The notes below the pieces were generated by a model, which made no database searches, was not told the origin of the DNA, and saw nothing but the letters and a program-made list of their open reading frames with translations. The position numbers were made by a program, and so were the translations under genes. A stretch of DNA of 64,000 bases from Arthrobacter hankyongi (GTDB lineage: Bacteria; Actinomycetota; Actinomycetes; Actinomycetales; Micrococcaceae): positions 248,001-312,000 of the forward strand of contig NZ_JAKLTQ010000001.1 of the NCBI RefSeq assembly GCF_022012395.1, read 5' to 3'. Shown here piece after piece: positions 17,601 to 26,822 of the stretch (the first letter of the stretch is position 1; each line of letters begins with the position of its first letter).

Positions 17601-18232
17601 ATCCGCACCGGATGGTCCTCGGTGGGCGGGAAGACGTCCAGGATGCCGCCGCGCACGGCGAACTCGCCGCGGCGGGTGACCATGTCCACCCGCGCATAGG
17701 CGGCGTCGGCCAGCTGCCGGACCACGGTATCGAAGGGCACCTCGTCGCCGACCTTCAGCGATACCGGCTGCAGCTGCCCCAGCCCCTTGACCAGCGGCTG
17801 AAGCACCGCCCGCACCGGTGCGGTGACCACCCGCAGCGGCCCGGCGCCGTCGGCCGCCCCGGTGTCCGCTTCGCGGGCCTGCGCCAGCCGGCGCAGCACG
17901 GACAGTCGGCGGCCCACGGTGTCCGAACGCGGCGAAAGACGCTCATGCGGCAGGGTTTCCCAGCTAGGGAACTCGTCCACCGAAGCCGGCGGCAGATAGC
18001 AGCGCAGCGCCGCGGCCAGGTCCTCGGCCTCGCGGCCGGTGGCGGTGACGGCCAGCACGATCCCGGACTGGAGCCCGTCCGCCATTTCGGCGATCAGCGC
18101 CGCACGCAGCCCGACCGGGGCGCCGATCTGCAGGTCCTCGCTGCGCGCGCCGGCAGGTTTGGCAGCGTGGGAGCGGAGCCGGGCGAAGGATTCATCCTGG
18201 CCGAGGGCGGTGCGCAGTCCGTTCAGGCTCAT
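14633..18232 (-). CDS. mfd: Transcription-repair coupling factor
   Basis: A 1199-residue Mfd, full family length. It displaces RNA polymerase stalled at lesions and recruits UvrA. Visible: the UvrB-like N-terminal module (residues 1-350), the polymerase-interacting region starting at GDFVVHEQHGVARFVELL (about 530), the ATP-dependent translocase with Walker A GDVGYGKTE, DEEQ box VIVDEEQRFG, motif III SATPIPRTL, and LRGRVGRGRERAYAYF (motif VI), followed by the translocation-in-repair region and a C-terminal UvrA-regulating domain. GGAAAG before ATG 18232 decides the start. It has a long structured leader. In related genomes mfd is near glmU-prs-rplY-pth; here it is about 31 kb from pth. Confidence 0.97.
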   Translation of the reverse strand: MSLNGLRTALGQDESFARLRSHAAKPAGARSEDLQIGAPVGLRAALIAEMADGLQSGIVLAVTATGREAEDLAAALRCYLPPASVDEFPSWETLPHERLSPRSDTVGRRLSVLRRLAQAREADTGAADGAGPLRVVTAPVRAVLQPLVKGLGQLQPVSLKVGDEVPFDTVVRQLADAAYARVDMVTRRGEFAVRGGILDVFPPTEDHPVRIEFFGDEVDQMRWFAVADQRSLGAEGVKHPTRLYAPPCRELLITPEVMSRAAKLKSQMPAAADMLEKIAGGIAVEGMESLAPVLVDAMVPLAGELPAGSIAVVVEPEKVRARAHDLEATNAEFLAAAWATASDGGSAPLDLALQGDLESAGFRSLAETRATALAHSVSWWSLTSFNPDDETVLDIDTLTIAAREPRGYQGDVAEMMEFIGSRIRDSWRVVIATEGTGPAQRLAELFHDAGIPATRVESLDDQPQPGIIEITRASAGKGFVFDGLKLGLLTEADLLGRASAASTRDMRKMPSKRRNAVDPLQLTEGDFVVHEQHGVARFVELLQRSTGAGPTKTMREYLVLEYAPAKRGAPGDRLFVPTDQLDQVTRYVGGDTPALSKMGGSDWAKTKNQARKAVKEIAGELIRLYSARMASRGHAFSPDTPWQRELEEAFPYVETPDQLTTINEVKADMEREVPMDRLVSGDVGYGKTEIAVRAAFKAVQDGKQVAVLVPTTLLSQQHFETFSERFSGFPVRVKPLSRFQAAKEAKDTMEGIKNGSVDVVIGTHRLLSQGMQFKDLGLVIVDEEQRFGVEHKEALKKMRTNVDVLAMSATPIPRTLEMSLTGIRETSTLATPPEERHPVLTYVGAYTDKQVTAAIRRELMREGQVFFVHNRVSSIDRQAAHLRELVPEARVEVAHGQMSEARLEQIIVDFWEKRFDVLVCTTIIETGLDISNANTLIVDRADSYGLSQLHQLRGRVGRGRERAYAYFLYPAEKPLGEVALERLKAVAAHNELGAGMQLAMKDLEIRGAGNLLGGEQSGHIQGVGFDLYIRLVGEAVAEYRGEAAEKAAEMKIELPVNAHLPHDYVPGERLRLEAYRKLAAALTDAAIDEVAAELKDRYGEPPAPVLNLIAVARFRVRARAAGLTDVALQGNFIKFAPATLPESKVMRLNRMYPGSQVKPALDFILVPKPKTARVGGRDLADAEILEWAQQVIDAIFTPS

Positions 18233-18639
18233 GGTCTTTCCTTCGTCCGGCCACGGCAAAAGCTCCGTGGAAACAGCAGTGCAGCACAAATACCCGAAGT
18301 TCTGGCGAACTCCGGGGTGCGGGTACAAGCCTACCGCCACCGCGGCACCGGGAAGCAACCCCGGACACGGGGCCGGAAACAGGAAAGGGAACGAAAGACG
18401 TCTCCCCGCATAAGGGGCCGGCGGCTGCTGGGGGGCGAAATCTCGGTCTCGGAAGATTTCTCACCGCCGGCCCCGTATAGGGGAAACCGAACCTGCCTCC
18501 GCGGCAGGCCCGGTTTGAGGGCCGGGCGCTCGCCTGCGCCCCTGCCTCTCATGCACCCAGCCTAGGCAGCTGCCGGGGACGGGGCATGAGTAGCGGACAC
18601 TCGACTTCGGCACCGGATACTGGGGGCCGTTTCGGCAGA
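18233..18639 (-). other. Leader/intergenic region of mfd with multiple stem-loops
   Basis: No ORF with coding character. Read on the minus strand it holds, from the regulator gene towards mfd: GCCCGG/CCGGGC and CCTGCC/GGCAGG hairpins (about 18490-18530), the large element at 18403-18484, and a hairpin CCACGG (18251-18256) with CCGTGG (18265-18270) just ahead of the mfd ribosome site. This may combine the end of the regulator transcript and the control region of mfd. Confidence 0.55.
18403..18484 (-). ncRNA. Large stem-loop element upstream of mfd (candidate structured RNA)
   Basis: GGGGCCGGCGG (18414-18424) is perfectly complementary to CCGCCGGCCCC (18464-18474); inside it GAAATCT (18437-18443) pairs with AGATTTC (18454-18460). 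Outside, TCCCC (18403-18407) can pair with GGGGA (18480-18484). Three nested stems over 82 bases make accidental structure unlikely. It could be a terminator of the upstream regulator gene, a cis-acting leader RNA of mfd, or a small RNA. No match to a known riboswitch class is recognised. Confidence 0.4.
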
Positions 18640-21327
18640 CTACCTAGGGGCTACTTGGTGCCGTTCGGCCGCGGTGTCCTGCCCAAAGCTGGCGGCCAGT
18701 TCCTCGCGGCTGCGGATGTCCAGCTTTTCGTAGATACGGTAGATGTGCCCCTCCACGGTCCGCACGGACACGCCCAGCCGCTCGGCAATCTCCCGGGCCC
18801 GGGTGCCGCTGGCGGCCATCACGGCAACGTCACGTTCCCGGTGGGTCAACTGCCGCCCGGCGGGAGCGTCCACCAGGCGCAGGCCGTCGGTCCCGGGCCA
18901 CTGCCGACGCAGGTTCTGCAGGAATTTTCCGGCTTCCCTTGCCAGCTTGTGGTTGGCGTCGGCCGCAAATTGGCGGACACTTTGGGCGGCTGCTTCGGCC
19001 GCCAGCATCAGGTAGCCGGCGTCCGCGGCCCGGGCCGCCGCAGCCAGCGACTGTTTCCCGCACCTGGCGCGCGCAGCCCGGGCAAAGTCTGCGTAGATCT
19101 TGGCCTCGGGTCCCTCCATGGTGCCGGCACAGCGGATCATCTCATCGAGCCCGGCCTTGTCCCCCAGCCGGACCATCAGCATCCTCACTTCCAGCTCCGC
19201 CGCAGGCCTGCCGGCAGCGGCCAGCATCCGGGCAATGTCTGCCAGCCGGTCCACGGCCGCGGAGGCACTTTCGAACAGTGCCGAGGCACTTTCGATGTAG
19301 GCCTGGGCCAGCAGCGAGGTCTCCGGTGGCCCCTGGTGCGGCAGGCCGGCAAATTCTTCCAAGTACCGGCCGGAAGCGTGCCGGTCTTCGGCCAAGGCAG
19401 CGGCCGATGCAGCCCAGCCGAGTGCATAAGGCAGCAGCTGTTCGGGATCGTACTGGCGCAGGCCCTCCACGGCCACTGCCAGCTGCTCCAGTGCCCGGTG
19501 GACGTGGCCCTGCTTCAGGGCCAGCCAGGCCCGAAGGAAGTCCACGGTGCCGCCGAAAACCAGCATGGCCTCGGGCATGGTGGACTCAAGCACTCCCAGC
19601 TGCCGTTCGGCGGCGTCCAGTTCCCCGGTGCGGAGCAGCTGCCGTGCCAGCCGGATCCGCAGCTGTGCCTGGGGCGCCGGCCCGGAGCCGCCCTCGAGCA
19701 GGTCCAAGGCCCGGGCCGCCGTCGCGGTGCACTGCGCGCCGAGGCCGGCGGCCGACTGGATTTCGGCGAGCAGGACCAGCGCCTGCAGCTGCAGCCTGAG
19801 GTCGGTGCAGCCGCGCACCAGCTGTTCCAGTTCGGCAAGCGTATCGGCCGGACGGCCGCCGGCGCTGCGTGCCTGCAGCCGGAGCAGTTCCGGTCCCGTG
19901 CCGTCCACTGCTGTTCCGGCCGGAGCCTGTCCGCGCAGCCGGGACAAGGCCGCCTGCCAGCGGTCCGCCAGCTCCTCCAGTGCAGCCCGCCCCTGGCCTT
20001 GGAGGAGTGCCAGCTGGACGGCGATTTCGGCAGCCGCGGCCACCGTTTCGGGAGCGTCGGCAGTGTCCAGCACCGGCAGGACCGAGGCCCGGGCCGCAAG
20101 GAACCGTCCCTGGTACATGCCGGCGCGGGCCAGCTCCACCGCGGCCGCGGGGCCTGCCTGCGCGCTGCCCGGGGCAGAGGCTGCCAGCAGCGCGGCACCG
20201 GGCCGGAAACAGGCGTTGGCCTCCTCCGCGGCCGCCAGCAGCTGTTCCGGCGCTACCGGATTGCCGCATTCCAGCGCCCACCGCACCGCCAGCAGCCGCT
20301 GCCGCTGAGGCAGCCCTGCCGCGGCGGCACGGGTGGTGAACCACTGGTGCATCCGCCGTTTGAGGGCGACCGGAGCCAGCCGGCGCAGCGACTCCGGATG
20401 CAGCGAGGGCGCCAGCTGGAGCAGGGGTTCCCCTGCGTCGGCCGGGCCGGGGTCTAGGTATCCTGCCGCGGCCAGGGCGTCGATGACGTCCGGCGCCAAG
20501 AACTGTTCGACCACGTCGCGCCGGGCCGGGCCCATCAGCGCCAGTGCCAGCAGGGCGGACCGCGCGGCCTCGTCCAAGGGTGACAGCTCCAGCCTGGCGG
20601 CGTCCTGCAGGGCTTGGCTGTCCTCCGGCGGTTCGCCGAGCAGCACCCAGGCACCGTTCCGCTGCACCAGGCACCGGGCGCGCCGGGCCTCCTGGAGCAG
20701 CAGGGCCAGGCGCTGCGGGCTGCCACCCGAGGCCTGGCCGAGGAGCCGGATGCCGGCCGGCAGCACCGGGGACTCCAACGCCCCGCGGCAGAATTCGTCC
20801 TGTTCTTCCGGTGTGAGCGGCTTGAGCTCCACCCGCCGCAGGATGCCTTCCCGGGCCATGGCGGCCAGCTCCCCGCCCCGGCTGTGGCCGGGGCGGACCG
20901 ACGCCAGGGTTCGGACCTTTCCACTGGCTGCGAGCTGGGCAATGACCGAGGCACTGCCGTCATCAAGTTCATCGGCGTCGTCCACCACGATCACCGGCCG
21001 CCGCCCGGCGTCGGCGTCGGCGAACTCAAGCACTGTCCGCAGCACGTCGAGGGCCAGCGGTTCGCCGCCCAGCGGCAACCGGGCCAGCATGGGGGTCAGC
21101 GCAGCGTAGGGAACATCCATGCCCGCAGCGGCTCCGGCGGCCACCGGTATGAAACGGAACCTGGCCGCCTCCGCAGCCATGACGGCGCCCAGCAGCGCAG
21201 TCTTGCCCATCCCCGCCGGCGCCGCGACGATGGCTCCGCAGTGCCGCGGATCGCCCAGGGCGTCGACGATGGTGCGGAACTGTTCCTGCCGGCCGATCAG
21301 TGTGGTGTGTGGCTGCAGTTCATCCAT
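18640..21327 (-). CDS. LuxR-family regulator with N-terminal P-loop ATPase (LAL/STAND type), copy 1
   Basis: 895 residues, one of four tandem paralogues. Near the N-terminus IGRQEQF opens an AAA/STAND ATPase with Walker A APAGMGKTA (37-45) and Walker B VIVVDDADELDDGSA (about 113-127). A long helical region (about 300-800) rich in alanine and leucine looks like TPR-type sensor repeats. The C-terminus is a LuxR helix-turn-helix, LTHRERDVAVMAASGTRAREIAERLGVSVRTVEGHIYRIYEKL (about 830-872). Such proteins (MalT-like) switch to DNA-binding oligomers on ATP and ligand. Starts 6 bp after the stop of the upstream paralogue, so they share a transcript. Targets unknown. Confidence 0.88.
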   Translation of the reverse strand: MDELQPHTTLIGRQEQFRTIVDALGDPRHCGAIVAAPAGMGKTALLGAVMAAEAARFRFIPVAAGAAAGMDVPYAALTPMLARLPLGGEPLALDVLRTVLEFADADAGRRPVIVVDDADELDDGSASVIAQLAASGKVRTLASVRPGHSRGGELAAMAREGILRRVELKPLTPEEQDEFCRGALESPVLPAGIRLLGQASGGSPQRLALLLQEARRARCLVQRNGAWVLLGEPPEDSQALQDAARLELSPLDEAARSALLALALMGPARRDVVEQFLAPDVIDALAAAGYLDPGPADAGEPLLQLAPSLHPESLRRLAPVALKRRMHQWFTTRAAAAGLPQRQRLLAVRWALECGNPVAPEQLLAAAEEANACFRPGAALLAASAPGSAQAGPAAAVELARAGMYQGRFLAARASVLPVLDTADAPETVAAAAEIAVQLALLQGQGRAALEELADRWQAALSRLRGQAPAGTAVDGTGPELLRLQARSAGGRPADTLAELEQLVRGCTDLRLQLQALVLLAEIQSAAGLGAQCTATAARALDLLEGGSGPAPQAQLRIRLARQLLRTGELDAAERQLGVLESTMPEAMLVFGGTVDFLRAWLALKQGHVHRALEQLAVAVEGLRQYDPEQLLPYALGWAASAAALAEDRHASGRYLEEFAGLPHQGPPETSLLAQAYIESASALFESASAAVDRLADIARMLAAAGRPAAELEVRMLMVRLGDKAGLDEMIRCAGTMEGPEAKIYADFARAARARCGKQSLAAAARAADAGYLMLAAEAAAQSVRQFAADANHKLAREAGKFLQNLRRQWPGTDGLRLVDAPAGRQLTHRERDVAVMAASGTRAREIAERLGVSVRTVEGHIYRIYEKLDIRSREELAASFGQDTAAERHQVAPR

Positions 21328-21333
21328 GTCCCT

Positions 21334-24015
21334 TTATCCTTCCAAGGCCAAGCCGCCGAGGATCGGATCGTGCTTGGGTTGAAGCTTTGCGTAGAGCTTG
21401 TACAGGTGTCCTTCGATGGTCCGGACCGAGACCCCGAAATGCTGGGCGATGTCCAGGTTGGACCGGCCGACGGCGACGAGCCCGGCCACCTCCTGCTCGC
21501 GTACCGTCAGCGCCTGGCCGCCGCCCAGCCGGCCGATGCAGAAATCGAAGCCGGCGCTGTCCAGATAGATATATTTCTGCGCCGTCCGCATCATCGCCGT
21601 CTCCCCGCAGCCGCTGGCCAGGGCCAGGGCCAGCCGGGCTGCTTCGCGGGCGAAGACAGCATGGCCGTCGTCGGCTGCCACATGGGCTGCGGACAAGAGC
21701 TCGGCCGGATCCCCCGCCTGCAGTCCTGCGCCGAAGGAACCGCAGGCCTGGGCGAATGGTCCCTGCACGCGGCCGGCCAGCCCGGCCAGCTGCGGAAGGG
21801 CTTCGGACGCCCCCAGCCGCGCCGCGCCGAAAAGGAAACGCAATGCGGCAGCGAGGGCGCCGTTGGCTTCGGCCGCGGCGGCTTCGGCCTGCAACTGGGC
21901 TGCGGCCGCCGCATAGGATCCCAGCGTGGCCCGTGCCATGCCGGCGTAGTAACGGGCCGCCGCCCGCAGCGGCCACGGAACGCATACTTCCTGGTCGTCG
22001 GCAGCCGCCAGATGGGCCCGGACGCCGTCCGGATCCCGAAGCAGCGCCGAAGCGTAGGCGCAGGCGGCCACGGCCAGCGGCAGCAGCCGGCTGCCGCCCG
22101 GAGACTTCAGCTGGCCCCTGGCCCGCAATAGGACGGCCAGGGCGCTGCGGGGCTCCCCGGCGTCGGCCAGGCGCAGCCCCTCAGCAAGATCGGCATACGC
22201 CCACAGGGTCGCATCACGCAGAGCCGACCTGCTGTGCTGCCGGCCGAGTAGGCGCGCATACCCCTCCCACAGGCCTTGCCTGCGGAAACGCTCCCGAAGT
22301 CCGTCGGCAGCCTCCACGGCAAACTCCATGGCAAAGCTGTCCTGGCTGCCGGGAGGTCCGGACCGATCCGCCAGCTCGCCGGCCAGCCGCTCGGCTTCAG
22401 CCCCCTGTCCGGTACCTCCATAGACCTGGGTGAGCAGCACGGCCGCACGGTGCCGCACCCCTGGTTCCGGAGCGTGCAGGAGGGCCTGGAGCCGGTCGAC
22501 CGGGATATCGCGGAACCGCCCAAGGTGCAGGTCCAGCTCGGCCGCCGCCAGGTCCGGATCCAACGGACCGCCGGCCCCGGCGCGGCTCAGACCTGCGGCC
22601 AGCAGCGCGGTGCAGCCGTCTGCCGGTTCGGACCCGGCGCCCCGGCCGCAAAGCGGTGCCGGACCGGGCCGCGGCAGACCGGGGGCACACGCTGCGGCGT
22701 ATCCGCCCTGCTGCGGGATGGCTCCGCCCGCTGCCGCCAAGGCGGCCGCCGCTGCCGGCGCATCGTGCAGCGCCAGATGGGCCTCGGCCAGCAGCGCTGC
22801 CGACGCCGGATGCCCGCCGGCCGCCTGCCCGGCCAGCCGCAGGGCCAACCCGGCATCCCCGGCATCCAGCGCCGCCCGGGCCGCGGACAACGCACGATTG
22901 GCTCCCAGTTCCGCGCCGGCCTCCAGCGCCCACCGGGCCAGGGACAGCGTTGCCGTACCGGCCCGGTCCCCCTCAGTGTCGAGGACCTCCCAGCCGCCGG
23001 CGCCGAGCACCGCCGCCAGCAGTTGGCGCGAACGCTCCGGCGGCATCCCGCTGCGGAGCAGCTCGACGAGAAGCCGGTCCGGTATGCCCGCCACCGCGGT
23101 CGGGCCGCTGCCCAGCGCCACGATGCCCCGGCTGTGCAGTTCGTCCAGGTCTGCATCGCTGCCGATCCGGCGGACCAGCGCCATCGGCAGGCTGCCGGCC
23201 AGGGCCAGAATTTCCGCCAGCTCCCGCTCACCGGGCGCCAGGCCCTCCAGCCGGGCGGGCCGGACGCCGTCGAGGCCCGGAGCCGGCCGGCCGGCTTCCT
23301 CGCGGAGGCACCAGCTGCCTTCCCGCCGGTAGAGCAGACCCGTCCGGGTCCATTCGCCGGCCAGGATTCCCAGCAGCAGAGGGTTGCCTCCGCTTTCCGT
23401 CCAGAGTTCGTGCGCCGGGTACCCGCCGACCTTGCCGGCGAGCGCGGCATCAAGCCATTCACAGGCCTCAGCGAAGCCGAAGGCCGACAGATCGAATCGT
23501 GCCAGCAGCCCGTTCCGCCTCAACCCGGCGAAGCTTGCCGGAATCCGTGCGGTGTCCTCGGCACACACCAGCAGTGCCACCGTGGCATCCGCGGCAAGCT
23601 GCGCCAGGGTCGCTGCTGCCTGTTCATCGAGCAGTTCCGCGTTGTCGATAAAGATAACGGTCCTGCGGCCCTGCGCCCGCTGCCGCAGCAACCGGGCAAC
23701 GGCCGCGACCACGTGGATAGGGTGCTCCAGTACCTGCAGCTCGACCTCGCTGAGCAGGTAGTGGATGGCGCCGTAGGGAATCGCGGCGACCATGGCCCCG
23801 CCCCGGACCCGCTCCACATGGGTGTTGCCGTCCAGCAGCTGCAGCACGTGGCGGGCCAGGGTGGTCTTGCCGGTGCCGGGCCCGCCCAGGATCAGGGCGC
23901 CCTGGCTGGACAACGAGGCCGCTATGTCAACCGCCAGCCGGTGCCGGGCGGCCGGGACCAGTCCGGTCGCCGGATCCCTTTCCCCCGGCCGCGTCGCTTC
24001 GACGGTACTCGTCAT
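21334..24015 (-). CDS. LuxR-family regulator with N-terminal P-loop ATPase, copy 2
   Basis: 893 residues. Walker A is GGPGTGKTTLA (44-54) and Walker B TVIFIDNAELLDEQAA (about 120). The central helical region is very rich in Ala, Gly and Leu, and the C-terminal LuxR domain reads LTVREQEVAGLVAVGRSNLDIAQHFGVSVRTIEGHLYKLYAKL. ATG 24015 is chosen because GGGGGA lies 7 bp upstream. The DNA before it (24016-24134, 119 bp) is the only sizeable gap inside the four-gene array and so probably carries a promoter for copies 2 and 1. Ligand and targets unknown. Confidence 0.88.
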   Translation of the reverse strand: MTSTVEATRPGERDPATGLVPAARHRLAVDIAASLSSQGALILGGPGTGKTTLARHVLQLLDGNTHVERVRGGAMVAAIPYGAIHYLLSEVELQVLEHPIHVVAAVARLLRQRAQGRRTVIFIDNAELLDEQAAATLAQLAADATVALLVCAEDTARIPASFAGLRRNGLLARFDLSAFGFAEACEWLDAALAGKVGGYPAHELWTESGGNPLLLGILAGEWTRTGLLYRREGSWCLREEAGRPAPGLDGVRPARLEGLAPGERELAEILALAGSLPMALVRRIGSDADLDELHSRGIVALGSGPTAVAGIPDRLLVELLRSGMPPERSRQLLAAVLGAGGWEVLDTEGDRAGTATLSLARWALEAGAELGANRALSAARAALDAGDAGLALRLAGQAAGGHPASAALLAEAHLALHDAPAAAAALAAAGGAIPQQGGYAAACAPGLPRPGPAPLCGRGAGSEPADGCTALLAAGLSRAGAGGPLDPDLAAAELDLHLGRFRDIPVDRLQALLHAPEPGVRHRAAVLLTQVYGGTGQGAEAERLAGELADRSGPPGSQDSFAMEFAVEAADGLRERFRRQGLWEGYARLLGRQHSRSALRDATLWAYADLAEGLRLADAGEPRSALAVLLRARGQLKSPGGSRLLPLAVAACAYASALLRDPDGVRAHLAAADDQEVCVPWPLRAAARYYAGMARATLGSYAAAAAQLQAEAAAAEANGALAAALRFLFGAARLGASEALPQLAGLAGRVQGPFAQACGSFGAGLQAGDPAELLSAAHVAADDGHAVFAREAARLALALASGCGETAMMRTAQKYIYLDSAGFDFCIGRLGGGQALTVREQEVAGLVAVGRSNLDIAQHFGVSVRTIEGHLYKLYAKLQPKHDPILGGLALEG

Positions 24016-24134
24016 TGGCAGTTCCCCCAACCATGGCTTCCAAGGTATTGAGCTTGGAAAAAGCCTAAGGATGGCTGTCCGGGCTGTCTTGCGTAATACC
24101 TACGGGTGCTTAGCTTAAGTAGCGGCCGTCCCAG

Positions 24135-26813
24135 CTACTCGGCTGCCAGCAGGTCCACCGTCAGCTCTTCGCGGCGGCTAATGCCCAGCTTGGCGAAGGT
24201 ACGGTAGATATGACCCTCGACGGTGCGCACGGACAGGCACAGCTCCCCGGCGATCTGCGCATTCTTCAGTCCTTGGGCCACCAGCTCGGCAATCGCGCGC
24301 TCGCGGCCGGTCAGCTTGACGGCGGCGGGCTTGCCGGCTCCCGGGGTGCCGTCCGCGGCAGGCCTGTGGTCGGCCTGCTGACGGAAACCGAACTTTTCCA
24401 GCGCCGGCAGGACCTTCCGGGCCAGGACCGTGTCGGCGGACGCCGGCCCGGCCACTGTTTCCGCCCGCCTGAGCGCTGCCAAGGCAATGGCCAGGACGGC
24501 TGGACCGTGTGCGTGATCCGCCAAGGCTTCCAGACTCTCGACGTCCGCCACCATCACGGCCCGTGCCATCGAGTTCAGCGCTGCGGCCAGCGGCCCCTCG
24601 GCGTTCTCGGTTGCCTTGGCCAACTGGTCCAGCACGCCCAGATCGCCCACCTGCAGGAGCGCGGTCCGCAGTTCGATTTCGTCGCTGATCCAGCCCCGCC
24701 GCGATGCTTCATCCGCGGCGTTCCGCAGTGCGTCCAGCAGGTCTTCCCCGCCGCCTTGCAGGAATCCCGCCGCCGCCGCATAGCCGTCGCCGAGCAACTG
24801 CAGCTGGGGGCGTGCCCAGGTTCCGAGTACGGAAATCCTGGCCAGGTATCCCCCTGCCGCCGCCTCGTCCCCGGCCAGTGCCGCCAGATAGGCCCCGGCA
24901 GCCAAGGCCACCGGAAGCAGCTGCTGCGAGTCCGATATTTCCAAGGCCTCGACTGCCGGCTTGAACAGCGCCAACCCGCTGTCCGGTGCAACACCGTCCA
25001 TGGCCGCCACAGCGGCCGCCAGGCCGGCGGCCCCGCCGGGCCGGTCACGTCCTGGATGCGCAGATTCCGGGAACTCCGCCAGCACCTCGGGGATGCGGTC
25101 CGGGCTGCCCAGCCGGATGAGGCCAAGCACGTGGGTGGACACGGCGATATCGCGGAAAGGCTGCAGCCGGGCTCCGTCCAGCCGCAGCATCGCCAGGGCC
25201 TGCGCCGTCAGCAGAATCCCGGCCTCGGCGCGGCCCGTGGCGATGAGCACTTCCCCCGTCAGCACCCTGGCCATCAGCGCCGTTTCGGCGAAGTCTTCCG
25301 GCTGGTCGATGATTTCGCCGAGTTCGGCTTCGGTTCCTGAGTAGTCTCCGGCGGCGACCCTGGCCCCGAGCCGCAGCAACCGGATACCCGTCCGCGACCA
25401 TTCGGCCAGTCTTTCGCACCCACTGTCCGCCGCGGTAATCCGCTCCACCGCCTGCGCCCAGCGGCCGGCCACGTCTTCGAGGCGCGCCGGCGCGGTCCCC
25501 GAAGCCCAGGCCCGGGCGCCGAGAAGCGCAGCGCCGGCCGCTGTCACCAGGTCATGGGCCTCGTCGAGCGCCTCGTCCCCCGAAGCAGCGGCCTTGCGGT
25601 AGTCGCCCTCGGCGGCGTACGCCCTACCGGCCTGCACGTGTGCCGCCGGCTGGAGCCGCACCGAGGCCACCGCGGTGGCGGCCTTGAGGGCCAGCGCGCT
25701 GTCACCGGCGTCGTTGGCCAGCCTGGCCGCACGCAGCAGCTGTCCGTCAGGCACCTGGAGCCCGCAGTCAAGCGACCAGTCCACCGACCGCAGCAGGCTC
25801 CAGTACGCATCGGGCCCGCTGTCCATGGCCGCAAGGACCTGCTGGCGCAGGCGCCGGTTCCGATTGGCGGGAACCAGCTTGCGGATCACCTCCGCGTGCA
25901 ACGGATGGGCGATACGCACGAGCCGGTCCGGATCTACCGTGATCGCTCCATCGGCGGCCAGGTCGTCCAAGTGCGCGCCGGCCGCGGACCTGAGCAGGAC
26001 CTGCAGCGACAGCGGCTCTGCCAGGGCAATGGTCTCCAAAGCCTCCCGGGCCGCTGCGGAACGATTGCCCAGCCGGGCCTTGACCAGATCGATCACTCGG
26101 GCATCCGGCGGCCCCGGTTCGCCGGTAAGCATCCAGACACCGTTGCGCTCCACCAGGGTGCCGCTGCGCCGGGCCTGGGCCAGCAGCGCCAGGATGAAAC
26201 CCGGGATGCCCCCGGCCGCCGCCTGCAGCGAAGCGCTGCTGCTGTCCAGTACCTGCCCGCCCAGGACCTCCCGGCACAATTGGCCGGTTTCGGCCTGGGT
26301 CAGCGGACCCAGGTCATGCCTGGTCAGCAGCCGGTCCGCGGCCAGCGACAGCAGTTCCTGGGACACCGGCGGCCGGACCGTGCCCAGGGCCAGCAGTTTG
26401 GCCGCACCGGAGGACACCAGCTGGGCCACCAGCACGGCGCTGCCCTCGTCCAGTTCCTGGACGTCATCGATAATCATCAGCACGGGCTTGCCGTCCGTGC
26501 CGGCGCTGCGCATGCGCGCCAGCAGGGAACGCATGGCGGCCAGCACCGATCCGGATTCGGCCGCGGTCATCGGCCCCAGCTGGGGCGCCAGCGCCCCGAA
26601 CGGGACGCCAGCCAGCTCCGGGCCGGCGTAGATGGACATCGGATGCACCCGGTCCCCCAGCGCAGCTACCGCGGCCCTGGCCACGGCGGACTTGCCCGTG
26701 CCCGGTTCGGCGACCACCAGCGCGCCGCCGCCCGGCCCGAGTATGCTGGCCTGGATCCCGGCCAGGACCTCCCGGCGTCCCACCAGCGGGACCGCCCCGA
26801 ATTCCCCGATCAC
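24135..26813 (-). CDS. LuxR-family regulator with N-terminal P-loop ATPase, copy 3
   Basis: 892 residues from a GTG start. LVGRREVL is followed by Walker A AEPGTGKSAVA (35-45) and Walker B VLMIIDDVQELDEGSAVLVAQL (about 113-134). The DNA-binding domain is LTGRERAIAELVAQGLKNAQIAGELCLSVRTVEGHIYRTFAKL near the C-terminus. Domain layout and length match the other three paralogues, and the HTH is closest by eye to copy 1. Only 9 bp separates it from the stop of copy 4, implying cotranscription and possibly translational coupling. Confidence 0.88.
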   Translation of the reverse strand: MIGEFGAVPLVGRREVLAGIQASILGPGGGALVVAEPGTGKSAVARAAVAALGDRVHPMSIYAGPELAGVPFGALAPQLGPMTAAESGSVLAAMRSLLARMRSAGTDGKPVLMIIDDVQELDEGSAVLVAQLVSSGAAKLLALGTVRPPVSQELLSLAADRLLTRHDLGPLTQAETGQLCREVLGGQVLDSSSASLQAAAGGIPGFILALLAQARRSGTLVERNGVWMLTGEPGPPDARVIDLVKARLGNRSAAAREALETIALAEPLSLQVLLRSAAGAHLDDLAADGAITVDPDRLVRIAHPLHAEVIRKLVPANRNRRLRQQVLAAMDSGPDAYWSLLRSVDWSLDCGLQVPDGQLLRAARLANDAGDSALALKAATAVASVRLQPAAHVQAGRAYAAEGDYRKAAASGDEALDEAHDLVTAAGAALLGARAWASGTAPARLEDVAGRWAQAVERITAADSGCERLAEWSRTGIRLLRLGARVAAGDYSGTEAELGEIIDQPEDFAETALMARVLTGEVLIATGRAEAGILLTAQALAMLRLDGARLQPFRDIAVSTHVLGLIRLGSPDRIPEVLAEFPESAHPGRDRPGGAAGLAAAVAAMDGVAPDSGLALFKPAVEALEISDSQQLLPVALAAGAYLAALAGDEAAAGGYLARISVLGTWARPQLQLLGDGYAAAAGFLQGGGEDLLDALRNAADEASRRGWISDEIELRTALLQVGDLGVLDQLAKATENAEGPLAAALNSMARAVMVADVESLEALADHAHGPAVLAIALAALRRAETVAGPASADTVLARKVLPALEKFGFRQQADHRPAADGTPGAGKPAAVKLTGRERAIAELVAQGLKNAQIAGELCLSVRTVEGHIYRTFAKLGISRREELTVDLLAAE

Positions 26814-26822
26814 GGCCGGCCC

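Noticed and set aside
14480-18565. Very long plus-strand open frame of 1361 codons opposite mfd
   Set aside because: Mfd on the minus strand has complete motifs and a ribosome site; the opposite frame has biased Arg/Gly/His/Gln composition and no known fold, as expected of antisense frames in GC-rich DNA.
18640-18660. TACCTAGGGG at the end of LuxR copy 1 as an operator matching TACCTACGGG at 24098
   Set aside because: The first occurrence encodes the last residues of the protein and lies downstream of the gene; the match is short and probably chance.
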